64,000 nucleotides of DNA from Puniceicoccaceae bacterium 5H (GCA_009772895.1 WOUP01000005.1:124001-188000); one strand, 5' to 3'; shown: positions 52,353 to 60,948, counted from the first letter of the stretch. Made by a program: numbers and translations. Notes: a model not told the origin generated them from the letters alone.

Positions 52353-53390
52353 ATGCTCGTGCTTCGTCGCCCATTCTCGTTGCTGATGTCGCTGCTGCCC
52401 TGGTGGGTGGCGGGCACACCTGTGCACGCTCAGGACAGCGCCCTGCATTCGCCCTCGCTGATCAGCTTTTACTTCGAAAACGACCTGTTTGCCCGCACGG
52501 ACAAGAACTACACCAATGGCGTGAAGCTGACCTGGGTCTCGCCCGACCTGCCTCCGCCCGAGGACAAGAGCCAGCCGGTCAACTGGGCGATCTGGATGAT
52601 GGATCACCTGCCGTGGATCGACCCGGAAGACGCTCTGGACCGGCATGTCGCCTTTTCCTTCGGGCAAAATATCTACACGCCGCAGGATATCGAAAGCACC
52701 GAAGTGCAGACCGACGACCGTCCCTATGCGGCCTGGCTCTACGGCTCCATCGGGCTGCACCACCGCACGGAACGCTGGCTGGACACCTTCGAGATGACCT
52801 TTGGCGTCGTCGGCCCGCTCGCCATGGGGGAACAGACGCAAAACCTCGTGCACCGCATCAAGGGCGCCCCGCGAGCCCGCGGCTGGGACAACCAGATCGA
52901 CAACGAACCGGGCTTCAACCTCGTATGGGAGCGCAAGTGGCGGCACCCGCTCTACGGCGATCCCGACCGGATGAGCATCGAGCTTTTCAACCACCTGGGG
53001 TGCTCCGTCGGCAACGTCTTCACCTACGCCAACACGGGCGGTGGCCTGCGAGTGGGCTGGAACATGACCGAAGACTACGGGGTCGCGATCATCCGCCCGG
53101 CGGGCGACGCCAGTGTGCCCGCCACCCGTGCGGACAACGAGCGCTTCAGCCTCTACGTGTTCGGCTCGTTCGACACGCGCGGGGTGTTCCGCGACATCAC
53201 GCTCGACGGCAATACCTTCGAAGAGAGCCACCGCGCCAACAAGGAGCCCGTCGTAACGGACTTCGTCGGCGGCGTCTCGATGGTCTACGACCAGTGGAAG
53301 CTCTCCTACACCCAGATCGTGCGCACCTCGCAGTTCAAGGAAGGCGGGCAGCACGCCTTCGGCTCCGTCAACCTGTCGTTTACGTATTGA
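52353..53390 (+). CDS. LpxR-family outer-membrane lipid A deacylase (DUF2219)
   Basis: 345 residues with a signal peptide (LLMSLLPWWVAGTPVHA). The LpxR hallmark FYFENDLFARTDKNYTNGVKLTW near residue 37 carries the conserved Asn-Asp pair, and DDRPYAAWLYGSIGLHH near 115 is the second conserved segment. A 12-stranded beta-barrel ending in FTY is expected. Known members remove the 3'-acyloxyacyl chain of lipid A. With lpxA and lpxC-fabZ nearby this fits envelope remodelling. A receiver protein follows directly. Confidence 0.85.
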   Translation: MLVLRRPFSLLMSLLPWWVAGTPVHAQDSALHSPSLISFYFENDLFARTDKNYTNGVKLTWVSPDLPPPEDKSQPVNWAIWMMDHLPWIDPEDALDRHVAFSFGQNIYTPQDIESTEVQTDDRPYAAWLYGSIGLHHRTERWLDTFEMTFGVVGPLAMGEQTQNLVHRIKGAPRARGWDNQIDNEPGFNLVWERKWRHPLYGDPDRMSIELFNHLGCSVGNVFTYANTGGGLRVGWNMTEDYGVAIIRPAGDASVPATRADNERFSLYVFGSFDTRGVFRDITLDGNTFEESHRANKEPVVTDFVGGVSMVYDQWKLSYTQIVRTSQFKEGGQHAFGSVNLSFTY

Positions 53391-53464
53391 AGATGGACCA
53401 AGACACCGCGACCGGGCCACACTCCGGCTTGACAAAGCCTCTGGGGCTTTCAGCCTGCCGGGCT

Positions 53465-53887
53465 ATGGCCATTCCCCTTCTGCTGGTCGATGACAACAAC
53501 CGCTACGCGAAGCTGCTGACGGATTACTTCGCGCCGCGCGGGTTTACCCTGGAACGGGCGACCAGTGGCGAAGAGGGCCTCGAGAAGTTCCGCGCCCACG
53601 CGCCCGACCACTTTGCCGCCGTCATCACGGACATCACGATGGAGACGCGCCTGGCGGGCTACTGGATGGTGCGCCGCCTGCGCCGCGCGGGCTACAAGGG
53701 CACGATCATGGTCGCCAGCACGGCCTTCAACGAGATCCCGATCATCGACCTGCACCGCGCCCTCTACCGAGGCCTGGACGTGCAGTTCCTCATCCCCAAG
53801 CGCGAGCTGAAGGAAGGGCGCCCCTACTTCTACCCGCTCGGCTTCTTCAAGGCCCCGCTGACCGAATGGCGTCCTGAAGACGCCTAG
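53465..53887 (+). CDS. Stand-alone receiver (response regulator) protein
   Basis: 140 residues from the ATG at 53465 (MAIPLLLVDDNNRYAKLL); an in-frame ATG at 53393 would add 24 unconvincing residues. Receiver features: acidic pair DD near 8, phosphoacceptor Asp in AVITDITMETR near 58, Thr/Ser in VASTAF, and Lys in IPKREL. No output domain, so it acts by protein contact or as a phosphate sink. It starts 74 bp after the LpxR gene, but the longer version would follow it by 2 bp, which would suggest coupling. Confidence 0.8.
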   Translation: MAIPLLLVDDNNRYAKLLTDYFAPRGFTLERATSGEEGLEKFRAHAPDHFAAVITDITMETRLAGYWMVRRLRRAGYKGTIMVASTAFNEIPIIDLHRALYRGLDVQFLIPKRELKEGRPYFYPLGFFKAPLTEWRPEDA

Positions 53888-53899
53888 CGAAAGACGCGA

Positions 53900-54370
53900 C
53901 TAGTTGCAGTCGCCCAGATACAGGGTCGGCACCTCGATGCCCTCGAGCGTAAAATACTGCTTGATCACCGCCGGATAAAACGGCACGGCCTGGATGTTTT
54001 CGAGCGCGAGCCAGGCCACCCCGATCTGGTGGTTGTCGCACTCGTGGCCGATGCAGACCGCATGCGGATCCGTAATGTGGCAGCGGAAGACGTGCTCGAG
54101 TTGGTGAAAGCCGGAGTGGCTCTTGGAAAAGCGGTGGTTACGGCCGATGTATTCGCGCACGTAGAGCAGGCGGTCGACCTCGACCTCCACGCCCACTTCT
54201 TCGAGGCATTCGCGCTTGACCGCATCTTCCAACGTTTCACCCGGCTGTTGGCCCCCGCCGGGCAGGATGTAATAGACGCCGCGCCAGTCCCGCATCTTGG
54301 TCGCCAGCAATTTGCCATCGTGGATGATGACGGCGCGGGCGGCGGAACGAATCTGTTTTATGCGGGACAT
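53900..54370 (-). CDS. Nudix hydrolase
   Basis: 156 residues from the ATG at 54370 (MSRIKQIRSAARAVII). The Nudix box is complete: GGGQQPGETLEDAVKRECLEEVGVEV, written here in parts as GETLEDAVKREC and EEVGVEV (Gly, REC, EE, G, V at the family spacing). It hydrolyses a nucleoside diphosphate linked to another group; the substrate cannot be told. The C-terminus has DNHQIGVAWLALENI. Convergent with the receiver gene (12-bp gap). Confidence 0.9.
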   Translation of the reverse strand: MSRIKQIRSAARAVIIHDGKLLATKMRDWRGVYYILPGGGQQPGETLEDAVKRECLEEVGVEVEVDRLLYVREYIGRNHRFSKSHSGFHQLEHVFRCHITDPHAVCIGHECDNHQIGVAWLALENIQAVPFYPAVIKQYFTLEGIEVPTLYLGDCN

Positions 54371-54489
54371 TAAGCGCACAATCCGTAAAGCAGCCGTGGC
54401 CCTGGTGGCAAGCTCCCAGATGAGGCAACTCCCGCAGCACAAGCGTAGGGCGCTGCTTGCACTGCGTCCGGTTCGGTGTTTGTTGCCCC

Positions 54490-55113
54490 ATGAGCGTGCA
54501 TTGGGAGAAACGCTACCAGGCAGGCCACCACCCATGGGACAAGGGCCAACCGGCACCGCCCCTGGTCGAAGCCCTGCAGACCTTGCGCCCAACGGGCCGT
54601 ATCCTCGTGCCGGGCTGCGGCAAGGGCCATGACGCGCGCGCCCTGGCAGGCCCCGGCAACCAGGTGTGGGGCGTGGACCTGGCCCCGTCGGCCGTACAGG
54701 CTGCCCGCCAGCAAACACGCCCCGGCGGCAGTCTCGCCTTTCACCAGGGTGACGTTTTGAACCAGACGCCGGGTGACCTGGGGCGCTTCGACTGGATCGT
54801 CGAGCATACGTGCTTCTGCGCCATCCCGCCCCGCGAGCGTTCCCATTACGTGCGCCAAATGGCCCACCTGTTGCGACCGGGCGGCTGCTTGCTCGGCATC
54901 TTTTTCCTCTATCCACCCGCGGTCTCCGGGCCGCCTTTCGGCGCACTGCCGCAGGAGGTGGATCAGCTCTTCCGTCCGTTTTTCCATCTCGAACGCCGAT
55001 GGTCTCCCGGCACCTCATTCGCCGGGCGCGAAGGCGCGGAGGAGGTACGCCTCTACCGGCGCCCCACTGCTTTTTTATCGCCGCACTACCGCTCCTGCGC
55101 CAAGCTACGGTGA
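54490..55113 (+). CDS. SAM-dependent methyltransferase, TPMT/thiol-type
   Basis: 207 residues from the ATG at 54490 (MSVHWEKRYQAGHHPWDKGQ). The N-terminal WEKRYQAGHHPWDKG segment and the SAM site ILVPGCGKGHDARAL are typical of the thiopurine S-methyltransferase family. The acidic SAM contact is in GVDLAPSA. Bacterial members methylate thiols, selenium or tellurium compounds. An ArsR-type metal-sensor gene starts 14 bp downstream, which supports a detoxification role. Confidence 0.8.
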   Translation: MSVHWEKRYQAGHHPWDKGQPAPPLVEALQTLRPTGRILVPGCGKGHDARALAGPGNQVWGVDLAPSAVQAARQQTRPGGSLAFHQGDVLNQTPGDLGRFDWIVEHTCFCAIPPRERSHYVRQMAHLLRPGGCLLGIFFLYPPAVSGPPFGALPQEVDQLFRPFFHLERRWSPGTSFAGREGAEEVRLYRRPTAFLSPHYRSCAKLR

Positions 55114-55127
55114 GGAATTGCTCGACC

Positions 55128-55532
55128 ATGCAGATCACCGGATATTTCCGCTGCTTCAGCGAACCCACCCGGCTGCGCATCCTCAACCTGCTGCGCCACG
55201 GGCCCCTGTGCGTCTGCCATATTCAGGAGATTCTGGGCGAGCCCCAGGCCAAGGTCTCCAAGCAACTCTCCTATCTCAAGCAATACGAACTCGTCGCCTC
55301 GCGGCGTCATTATAACTGGACGATTTACAGCTTGCCGGAGCCCCTGCCGCCCTGCGTGGAGCAAATCCTGGCCCTGCTGGAGCAGGAGCCCGACTGCGAG
55401 CGAGTGCTGTTGCCCGATACGCAGCAGCGTGAGGCGTTGCTGGAACGGCTTTCGGCGGCGGCCGAACCGGGCGAACCCCTGCAGTCTCTCATCTCCTGCG
55501 GCCTCATTGGCTGCGAGCGAGATGGGATTTGA
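55128..55532 (+). CDS. ArsR/SmtB-family transcriptional regulator
   Basis: 134 residues from the ATG at 55128 (MQITGYFRCFSEPTRLRIL). A winged helix-turn-helix with the ArsR metal-type motif LCVCHIQ (Cys pair near 29-31) in the position of ELCVCDL, and AKVSKQLSYLKQYELV as recognition region. A C-terminal extension with CERVLL and LISCGLIGCERD adds more cysteines. It likely represses its own transcript until metalloid or metal binds the cysteines. Confidence 0.85.
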   Translation: MQITGYFRCFSEPTRLRILNLLRHGPLCVCHIQEILGEPQAKVSKQLSYLKQYELVASRRHYNWTIYSLPEPLPPCVEQILALLEQEPDCERVLLPDTQQREALLERLSAAAEPGEPLQSLISCGLIGCERDGI

Positions 55533-55702
55533 TGCCTTTCCTTGCCTGGGGAGCCCAAATCCATGCCTGAAGCCACGATAAGCTTGCGCTTGAATACAAA
55601 CACACGTTTGATTTATCGAAGAAGTTGATCTATCTAGATGTCATGCGAACCGAATTGTCTACCACACCTGCCCCCTCCAGCCCATCGGCTGCCGGTGCAG
55701 GG

Positions 55703-56263
55703 CTAGAGGGCGCGTTCCCAAATGAACGCGTTGGGCTGGTCGCGCCCTTTGCCCAACTGGCGGCGCAGCTCCCAGCCCGGCCAACGCAGGTCCGTCTCGC
55801 CGGGCGCCTCCATGACGACTTGGGGGTCGTGCCCCTCCAGCATGCGCTCGAGCGCCTGCAGCACGGCGTCGGGCCGGTCGCGCCAGAGCGCGTAGGGCGG
55901 GTCGACAAAGACGAGGTCGATCCGGTCCGCCCCTTGAAAACCAAGGGCATCGCCTTCCACCACGACGCCAATTTCGGTTACCATGCGCTGGAGGCTGCGG
56001 GCAACGGCAGCCACATTGGCTTTGAGCATGCTACTGGTGCGACGATGACGCTCGACCCAATAGCAGAAGGCCGCCCCGCGCGAGACCGCCTCCAGGCCGT
56101 AAGCGCCGGAACCGGCAAAAAGGTCGAGCACGTGCGCGTCTTCCACCGCCGGGCCGAGGCTGGAGAAGACGGCCTCCCGCATCCGATCGGTCGCCGGTCG
56201 CAAACCTTCACCCTGCCCCACTTTGAGGGGGATTCCTCGCGCGATGCCTCCGGTAATCCGCAT
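55703..56263 (-). CDS. rsmD: 16S rRNA (guanine966-N2)-methyltransferase RsmD
   Basis: 186 residues. RsmD features: MRITGGIARGIPLKV at the N-terminus, LRPATDRMREAVFSSL, SAM site VLDLFAGSGAYGLEAVSRGA, and the catalytic VFVDPPYAL (DPPY) motif. It modifies G966 of 16S rRNA during 30S assembly. Convergent with the ArsR gene across 170 bp in which no terminator or gene was identified; 117 bp divergent from the next gene. Confidence 0.93.
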   Translation of the reverse strand: MRITGGIARGIPLKVGQGEGLRPATDRMREAVFSSLGPAVEDAHVLDLFAGSGAYGLEAVSRGAAFCYWVERHRRTSSMLKANVAAVARSLQRMVTEIGVVVEGDALGFQGADRIDLVFVDPPYALWRDRPDAVLQALERMLEGHDPQVVMEAPGETDLRWPGWELRRQLGKGRDQPNAFIWERAL

Positions 56264-56380
56264 GACCTCAACCTTACAGCGGAGGGCCCGGCCCCAGGCA
56301 AAGTAAATTCTGCTTTATCTGTGCTCCCTTCTGGTGTTTGTTCTCCCCTTCGTTTTTCGCTGAACGCTTCGCTCTAACTG

Positions 56381-57811
56381 ATGAGACTAGCCCGCACATG
56401 GAGCCGGCTCGGTCTGCTCTGCCTGTTGGCGGCACCCTTGATGGCCCAGGAAGAGGCTGATTCCTTCAACCTCTGGCCACTGCTTACCTACCGCCCGGAG
56501 GACCACTGGGGCCGGCCTGCCACCACGACCGCCGCCGGGCCCTTCTGGCTGGGCCAGCGGTGGGAGGATCGCCATGTCTATGGCTTCCGCCCCATCACGC
56601 TGACCTATCAGCCGCTCGACCTGCCGGAAGACATCGACTTTCACCTACTCTACCCGATCTTCAACTATCACGAGAGCGGAGACATGGTGTATTGGGACGT
56701 CTACAGCCTGATCCGCTACCGTCACGATAGCGGCAGCGACATCACCGATTTTCAGGCCTTCCCCTTCCTCTTTTACTTCGACAGTCCCAATCCGGAGGCC
56801 AATTACGCCGCCTTCTGGCCCGTCGGAGGCACGCTGAAGAATTTCTTCGGGCGCGACCGCGTCGACTTCGCGGCCTGGCCGCTCTACGTCCGCACGCGCA
56901 ACGAAGAGGCGGTGCGCTATTCGGTACCGTGGCCCTTCGTGCAGTATCTGACCGGCCCCGAAAGCCGCGGCGCCGCCCTCTGGCCCCTCTACGGGCACTT
57001 CGAGAAGGACGACGACTATGCGCGTACCTTCGCGGCCTGGCCGATCTATTACGACGTCTACCGGGATTTGGACGAGCCCCAGCCGCGCCATGACTTCGGC
57101 GTGCTGCCCTTTTACGCCCGCTCGACCGACGCGGGTCTCAAGAGCGAGACCTTCGGCTGGCCTTTCTTTGGCTACACCAAGGAGTGGGAGCCCCGCCCGA
57201 CCTACAACGAGACGCGCTACTTCTGGCCGCTCTTCGTACAGGGCGAAGGCGAAGAGAAATTCATCAACCGCTGGATGCCGTTCTACACCCACGAGGGCAA
57301 GGGCCTGCACAAAAAGAAGTGGTATATGTGGCCCATCCTCAAGCGCAGCGAGCGCTACGAGGAGCCCATGACGATCGACCGCGATCAGCTGCTCTACTTT
57401 CTCTGGTGGGACGAACGCCGCTCCACCGCCAGCTGGGAATCGCGCAAGACCTTCCTCTGGCCGCTCTTCGGCTATTGGGACGACGGGCAGGAAGCTCGCC
57501 AGATCCAGCTGCTCGACCCTCTGGGCGGCCTCTTCCCCAATAACTCCACCATGCGCGACGCGTGGGGTAACCTTTTCGCCATTTACCGCTACGACCGGCG
57601 GGGCGACAGCCAGGAGCACTCCGTGCTCTGGAATCTCGTGAACTGGAAACGGGCCGAGGGCGAGACCCTCAATCTCGAAATCGGCCCCCTCTTCGACTAT
57701 GAACGCGCGGAAGAACACGCGACGGGTGACTGGGAAGTGCTCTGGGGGCTGGTCGGCCGCCACGGCGCCGAAGAGGACCGCCGCTGGGAGTTTTTCTGGA
57801 AAGACTTCTAG
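56381..57811 (+). CDS. Secreted Trp-Pro-repeat protein, first gene of the mla cluster
   Basis: 476 residues with a signal peptide (LGLLCLLAAPLMA). The whole mature protein is made of irregular repeats of 20-40 residues around W-P-[LIF]-[YF] (WPLLTYRP, AFWPVGG, AAWPLYVR, ALWPLYGHFE, AAWPIYYDV, FGWPFFGYT, YFWPLFVQG, MWPILKRS, FLWPLFGYWD). The rest is rich in Tyr, Phe, Asp and Arg. No family recognised. A beta structure, possibly outer-membrane, is likely. It ends 6 bp before mlaE, so it is almost certainly co-transcribed with the lipid transporter. Confidence 0.7.
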   Translation: MRLARTWSRLGLLCLLAAPLMAQEEADSFNLWPLLTYRPEDHWGRPATTTAAGPFWLGQRWEDRHVYGFRPITLTYQPLDLPEDIDFHLLYPIFNYHESGDMVYWDVYSLIRYRHDSGSDITDFQAFPFLFYFDSPNPEANYAAFWPVGGTLKNFFGRDRVDFAAWPLYVRTRNEEAVRYSVPWPFVQYLTGPESRGAALWPLYGHFEKDDDYARTFAAWPIYYDVYRDLDEPQPRHDFGVLPFYARSTDAGLKSETFGWPFFGYTKEWEPRPTYNETRYFWPLFVQGEGEEKFINRWMPFYTHEGKGLHKKKWYMWPILKRSERYEEPMTIDRDQLLYFLWWDERRSTASWESRKTFLWPLFGYWDDGQEARQIQLLDPLGGLFPNNSTMRDAWGNLFAIYRYDRRGDSQEHSVLWNLVNWKRAEGETLNLEIGPLFDYERAEEHATGDWEVLWGLVGRHGAEEDRRWEFFWKDF

Positions 57812-57817
57812 AATGTC

Positions 57818-58570
57818 ATGTTTGCTTTGCTCAATGTCCTGAACCAGATCGGCAGTGGCCTCGTGCTCTTTTTGCGCACGCTGCGCTTCATCCCCTACAC
57901 CTTGCGCATGTTCCCGCGCATTGTGGACCAGTGCCTGTTCATCGGTTACGGCACCCTGCCCCTCACCGCCATCCTCAGCCTCTTTATCGGGGGCGTGCTG
58001 GCCCTGCAGTTTGGCTACAGCGCCAGCGCCTACGGGGCCACGGAGTATGTCGGCGGCGTCGTGGGGGTCTCACTGGTGCGCGAACTGGCCCCCGTCATGA
58101 CCGCGATCATGCTCACCGGGCGCGTCGGCTCGGCCGTCACCGCCGAACTTGCCTCCATGAAGGTCTACCAGGAGGTCGACGCGTTGCGGACGATGAACAT
58201 CCCGCCCGAGCGCTTTCTGGTGCTGCCACGCCTCATCGCCGTGGCCCTCACCATGCCGCTGCTCACCATGGCGGCCAACGTCACCGGCTGGATCGGCGGC
58301 CAACTGGTCGTGCGCTTCGTGCCGTGGCTCGACCAGACCACGCAAACCTACTACAATGCCCTACGCGCCCAGATCACCCTCAAGGACCTGACCGACGGCC
58401 TCGTGAAGGGCGAGATCTTCGCGCTCATGGTCATCATCGTCTGCTGCAACGTGGGCCTGCAGGCCGAGGGCGGCCCCCGCGAGATCGGCGCCGCCGTGAC
58501 CCGCGCCGTCGTCTCCTGCATTATCTTCATCCTCCTCTTGGACTACTTCGTCACCTACACCCAGCTCTAA
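57818..58570 (+). CDS. mlaE: MlaE-type ABC permease
   Basis: 250 residues, about five or six helices. MlaE/Ttg2B features: FIGYGTLPLTAILSLFIGGVLALQ, GVSLVRELAPVMTAIMLTGRVGSAVTAEL, MKVYQEVDALRTMNIPP. It is the membrane part of the phospholipid transporter that works with MlaF and MlaD. It starts 6 bp after the WP-repeat gene and ends 4 bp before mlaF. Confidence 0.93.
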   Translation: MFALLNVLNQIGSGLVLFLRTLRFIPYTLRMFPRIVDQCLFIGYGTLPLTAILSLFIGGVLALQFGYSASAYGATEYVGGVVGVSLVRELAPVMTAIMLTGRVGSAVTAELASMKVYQEVDALRTMNIPPERFLVLPRLIAVALTMPLLTMAANVTGWIGGQLVVRFVPWLDQTTQTYYNALRAQITLKDLTDGLVKGEIFALMVIIVCCNVGLQAEGGPREIGAAVTRAVVSCIIFILLLDYFVTYTQL

Positions 58571-58574
58571 GCCC

Positions 58575-59363
58575 ATGGAAGCGGAACAACAAACCGACCA
58601 GCCCCTGGCCGTCCAGGCCGAGGACCTGCACAAGAGCTACGGGGACAACCACGTGCTCAAGGGCGTGAGCTTTGAAGTGAAGCCGGGCGAAGTCTTCGTG
58701 CTGATGGGCCCCAGCGGCTCCGGCAAGAGCGTGTTGCTCAAGCAGATCATCGGCCTCGAAGCACCGGATCAGGGGCGCGTGCGCATCAACGGCCTCGACG
58801 CCGCCGACCAGGAGACGCACGAGAAGTTCAAGACCGCCCTCGTCTTCCAGGCCGGTGCGCTCTTCAACTCCATGTCCGTCTTCGACAACCTTGCGCTCTA
58901 CCTGCGCGAGCACCGGATGTACGACGAGAAGACGATCCGCGACAAGGTGAAGCGCGTGCTGCAGGTGCTCTCGATCGAGCAGACCGCCAAGCAATTCCCG
59001 GCCAGCCTCTCCGGCGGTATGCGCAAGCGTGTGGCCGTCGCCCGCGCGATTGTGATGGAGCCCCAGCTGATCCTCTACGACGAGCCGACCTCCGAGCTCG
59101 ACCCCATCCGCGCCGCCACCGTGAGCGAACTCATCGCCACCGTGCGCGACGAAACGAATGTAACCAGCATCGTCGTGAGCCACGACAAGGACCTCGCCAA
59201 AGGCATTGCCGATCGCGTGGGCCTGCTCTGGGACGGCGAACTCATCTTTAACGGAACCCGGGAGGAATTTACCTCCAGCGAGGACGACCGCGTGCGCGAC
59301 TTCCTCAACCCGACCATCAACCCGTCCAACCCGCGCTTTCGCCAACAACGCAACTCGGCATGA
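58575..59363 (+). CDS. mlaF: MlaF-type ABC ATPase
   Basis: 262 residues. Walker A GPSGSGKSV near 45, signature LSGGMRKRVA near 145 (the M-R-K-R form typical of MlaF), Walker B LILYDEPTSELDP near 165, H-loop SHD near 198. It powers MlaE. Overlaps mlaD by 4 bp (ATGA), showing translational coupling. Confidence 0.93.
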   Translation: MEAEQQTDQPLAVQAEDLHKSYGDNHVLKGVSFEVKPGEVFVLMGPSGSGKSVLLKQIIGLEAPDQGRVRINGLDAADQETHEKFKTALVFQAGALFNSMSVFDNLALYLREHRMYDEKTIRDKVKRVLQVLSIEQTAKQFPASLSGGMRKRVAVARAIVMEPQLILYDEPTSELDPIRAATVSELIATVRDETNVTSIVVSHDKDLAKGIADRVGLLWDGELIFNGTREEFTSSEDDRVRDFLNPTINPSNPRFRQQRNSA

Positions 59364-60343
59364 AACAAACGCTGCAATACGTCCGCGTGGGCCTCTTCTT
59401 TGTGCTGGGGCTCGCACTCATCTACGTCACCTACACGGTCATCGGCAACAACACCTTCGGCAAGAAGGAGGGCTACCAGCTCGTGGCCCAGTTCAACGAC
59501 CTGAAGACGCTCACCCCGGGCAGCGACGTCCGCATGGCCGGGGTGCGCATCGGCGAGGTCTCCGAGACCCGGCTGATCGAGGGCAAGGCCCAGGCTGTCC
59601 TCCGTATCGACCCCAAGTTCCAGATCCCCGACGACTCGGTGGCCGCCATCGGCGTGGCCAGCCTGCTGGGGCAAAACTACATCGCCGTGAACTATGGCGA
59701 GAGCCAGAGCATGGCCCACGACGGCATGCAGTTGAAGACCCGCCCCACCGCAGACTTCAACGACATCATGAATGAGGTGAGCCAGCTCAGCCAGAAGTTC
59801 AACCAGATCGCGGACAGCTTCTCCGGCTTTGGCGGCGACGATATGGGCAACCTCTTTACCAACCTCAACGCGATGGTCGAAGAGAATCGCCAACAGCTCG
59901 ACACCATCGTCGACCGCATCGACTCCATCACGATGAAGCTCGACGAGGGTGAAGGCACGCTCGGCAAGCTAATCAACGACGATACGGCTTACGCCCGGGC
60001 CGTGGAAGCGATCGATGAAATCAAGCTCGCCGCCTCCGACGCCCGCACCACGCTCGACGAAGCCCAAGGCATCATCGCCGACGTCAAGTCGGGCCAGGGC
60101 TCGATCGGTCGCCTGCTCTACGACGACACGGCCGCGCGCGAGCTGGAGGCCACCATCGCCAACTTCAACGAATTCTCAACCAAACTGAACAGCGGCGAGG
60201 GCACGCTCGGCAAACTCGTCAACGACGACGAGCTCTACGTGGAGCTGCGCTCGATGCTGCAAAAGGCCGAACAAACGCTCGACACCGTCGGCGACGCTGG
60301 CCCCGTCTCTGCCGTCGGGACGGCCGCGGGCGCGCTCTTTTAG
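59360..60343 (+). CDS. mlaD: MlaD-type MCE-domain protein
   Basis: 327 residues. One N-terminal membrane helix (VGLFFVLGLALIYVTYTVIG) anchors an MCE domain (about 38-120; QFNDLKTLTPGSDVRMAGVRIGEV). The C-terminal half is helical, with three repeats of the type GEGTLGKLINDD (also GQGSIGRLLYDD, GEGTLGKLVNDD), as in other long MlaD proteins. It forms the periplasmic hexameric lipid channel on MlaEF. No mlaB or mlaC follows. Confidence 0.92.
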   Translation: MKQTLQYVRVGLFFVLGLALIYVTYTVIGNNTFGKKEGYQLVAQFNDLKTLTPGSDVRMAGVRIGEVSETRLIEGKAQAVLRIDPKFQIPDDSVAAIGVASLLGQNYIAVNYGESQSMAHDGMQLKTRPTADFNDIMNEVSQLSQKFNQIADSFSGFGGDDMGNLFTNLNAMVEENRQQLDTIVDRIDSITMKLDEGEGTLGKLINDDTAYARAVEAIDEIKLAASDARTTLDEAQGIIADVKSGQGSIGRLLYDDTAARELEATIANFNEFSTKLNSGEGTLGKLVNDDELYVELRSMLQKAEQTLDTVGDAGPVSAVGTAAGALF

Positions 60344-60413
60344 GGGCTGCAGGAGCTGGTTGGCTACATTTTTACGCAATCGTCAACCAATCGGCACCTG
60401 CCGCCCACGCAGC

Positions 60414-60451
60414 TTTGCTTAGATGGTAGTGGAAAAAGCAAAATTTTCTTT
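60414..60451 (+). terminator. Weak candidate terminator of the mla cluster
   Basis: TTTGCTT pairs with AAGCAAA around a 15-nt loop, followed by ATTTTCTTT, about 70 bp after mlaD. Confidence 0.4.
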
Positions 60452-60531
60452 GAACGAAATAGCGCTTATGGCGATCTACCTTATTAAGCTAAGCAATGAA
60501 GCAGAGCGACTCAGCGAAATTGTTTCAGCCT

Positions 60532-60556
60532 AGTTTGTAGTTTGGTTAAGCACTTG
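60532..60556 (+). repeat. 25-bp direct repeat, copy 1
   Basis: AGTTTGTAGTTTGGTTAAGC plus ACTTG's last bases (60532-60556), identical to 60809-60833 and placed 5 bp before a strong terminator hairpin. Confidence 0.85.
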
Positions 60557-60561
60557 AGAGC

Positions 60562-60597
60562 GTCGCCGGGGTCGGTCAACCCCGGCGACAATTTTTT
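60562..60597 (+). terminator. Strong terminator after repeat copy 1
   Basis: GTCGCCGGGGT pairs perfectly with ACCCCGGCGAC around a 6-nt loop, followed by AA and six T. Confidence 0.88.
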
Positions 60598-60808
60598 AAA
60601 CGCCGCCAACGCCGCAAGGCATCTTGAGATTGAGTTGCCAGTAGCAACAGCAGGAAGAGGAACTCCAAGAAATTTCATGTCGCATACAACTACCCATCAA
60701 AGACTTAAATTTTTCGGGGAATTTTTCTCGATTGGATTGAACACTTCCGCCTTTGGTAGCGTCTTACTCAATGACAGGGACAGTATAGCAGTTTTCAAAA
60801 TTAGTTAG

Positions 60809-60833
60809 AGTTTGTAGTTTGGTTAAGCACTTG
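60809..60833 (+). repeat. 25-bp direct repeat, copy 2
   Basis: Exact second copy, 277 bp after the first, placed 6 bp before another terminator hairpin of different sequence. Confidence 0.85.
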
Positions 60834-60839
60834 GGGAAG

Positions 60840-60872
60840 CCGCCCGACCGGAATATGGTCGGGCGGTTTTTT
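60840..60872 (+). terminator. Strong terminator after repeat copy 2
   Basis: CCGCCCGACC pairs perfectly with GGTCGGGCGG around a 7-nt loop, followed by six T. Confidence 0.9.
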
Positions 60873-60948
60873 GTGCCGGGTCGGAAGCACATTCCAGGAC
60901 TTTGCGTTGCCAATCCACCGATTTGACCCTATTTTTTCTCGGTATCGG

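Larger units (their letters stand above)
60344..60948. other. 605-bp AT-rich gap with a duplicated 25-mer and terminators
   Basis: No convincing gene: a frame from TTG at 60542 to 60808 begins inside the repeat and reads through a terminator hairpin. GC content is clearly lower than in the flanking genes. Contains a probable mla terminator, two copies of a 25-bp repeat and two strong terminators. Confidence 0.6.

Noticed and set aside
51611-53464. Very long plus-strand frame running through fabG, the LpxR gene and into the receiver gene
   Set aside because: Only the last 140 residues (receiver) are protein-like; the rest is out of frame with real genes.
53900-55186. A 428-residue version of the Nudix protein
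   Set aside because: The upstream part reads antisense through the methyltransferase gene; the Nudix domain begins at the ATG at 54370.
60542-60808. An 88-residue plus-strand frame starting at TTG
   Set aside because: It begins in the 25-bp repeat and crosses a strong terminator hairpin; no ribosome-binding site or family resemblance.
60532-60833. The duplicated 25-mer as a CRISPR array
   Set aside because: Only two copies, 277 bp apart, each next to a terminator; no regular spacers and no cas genes.
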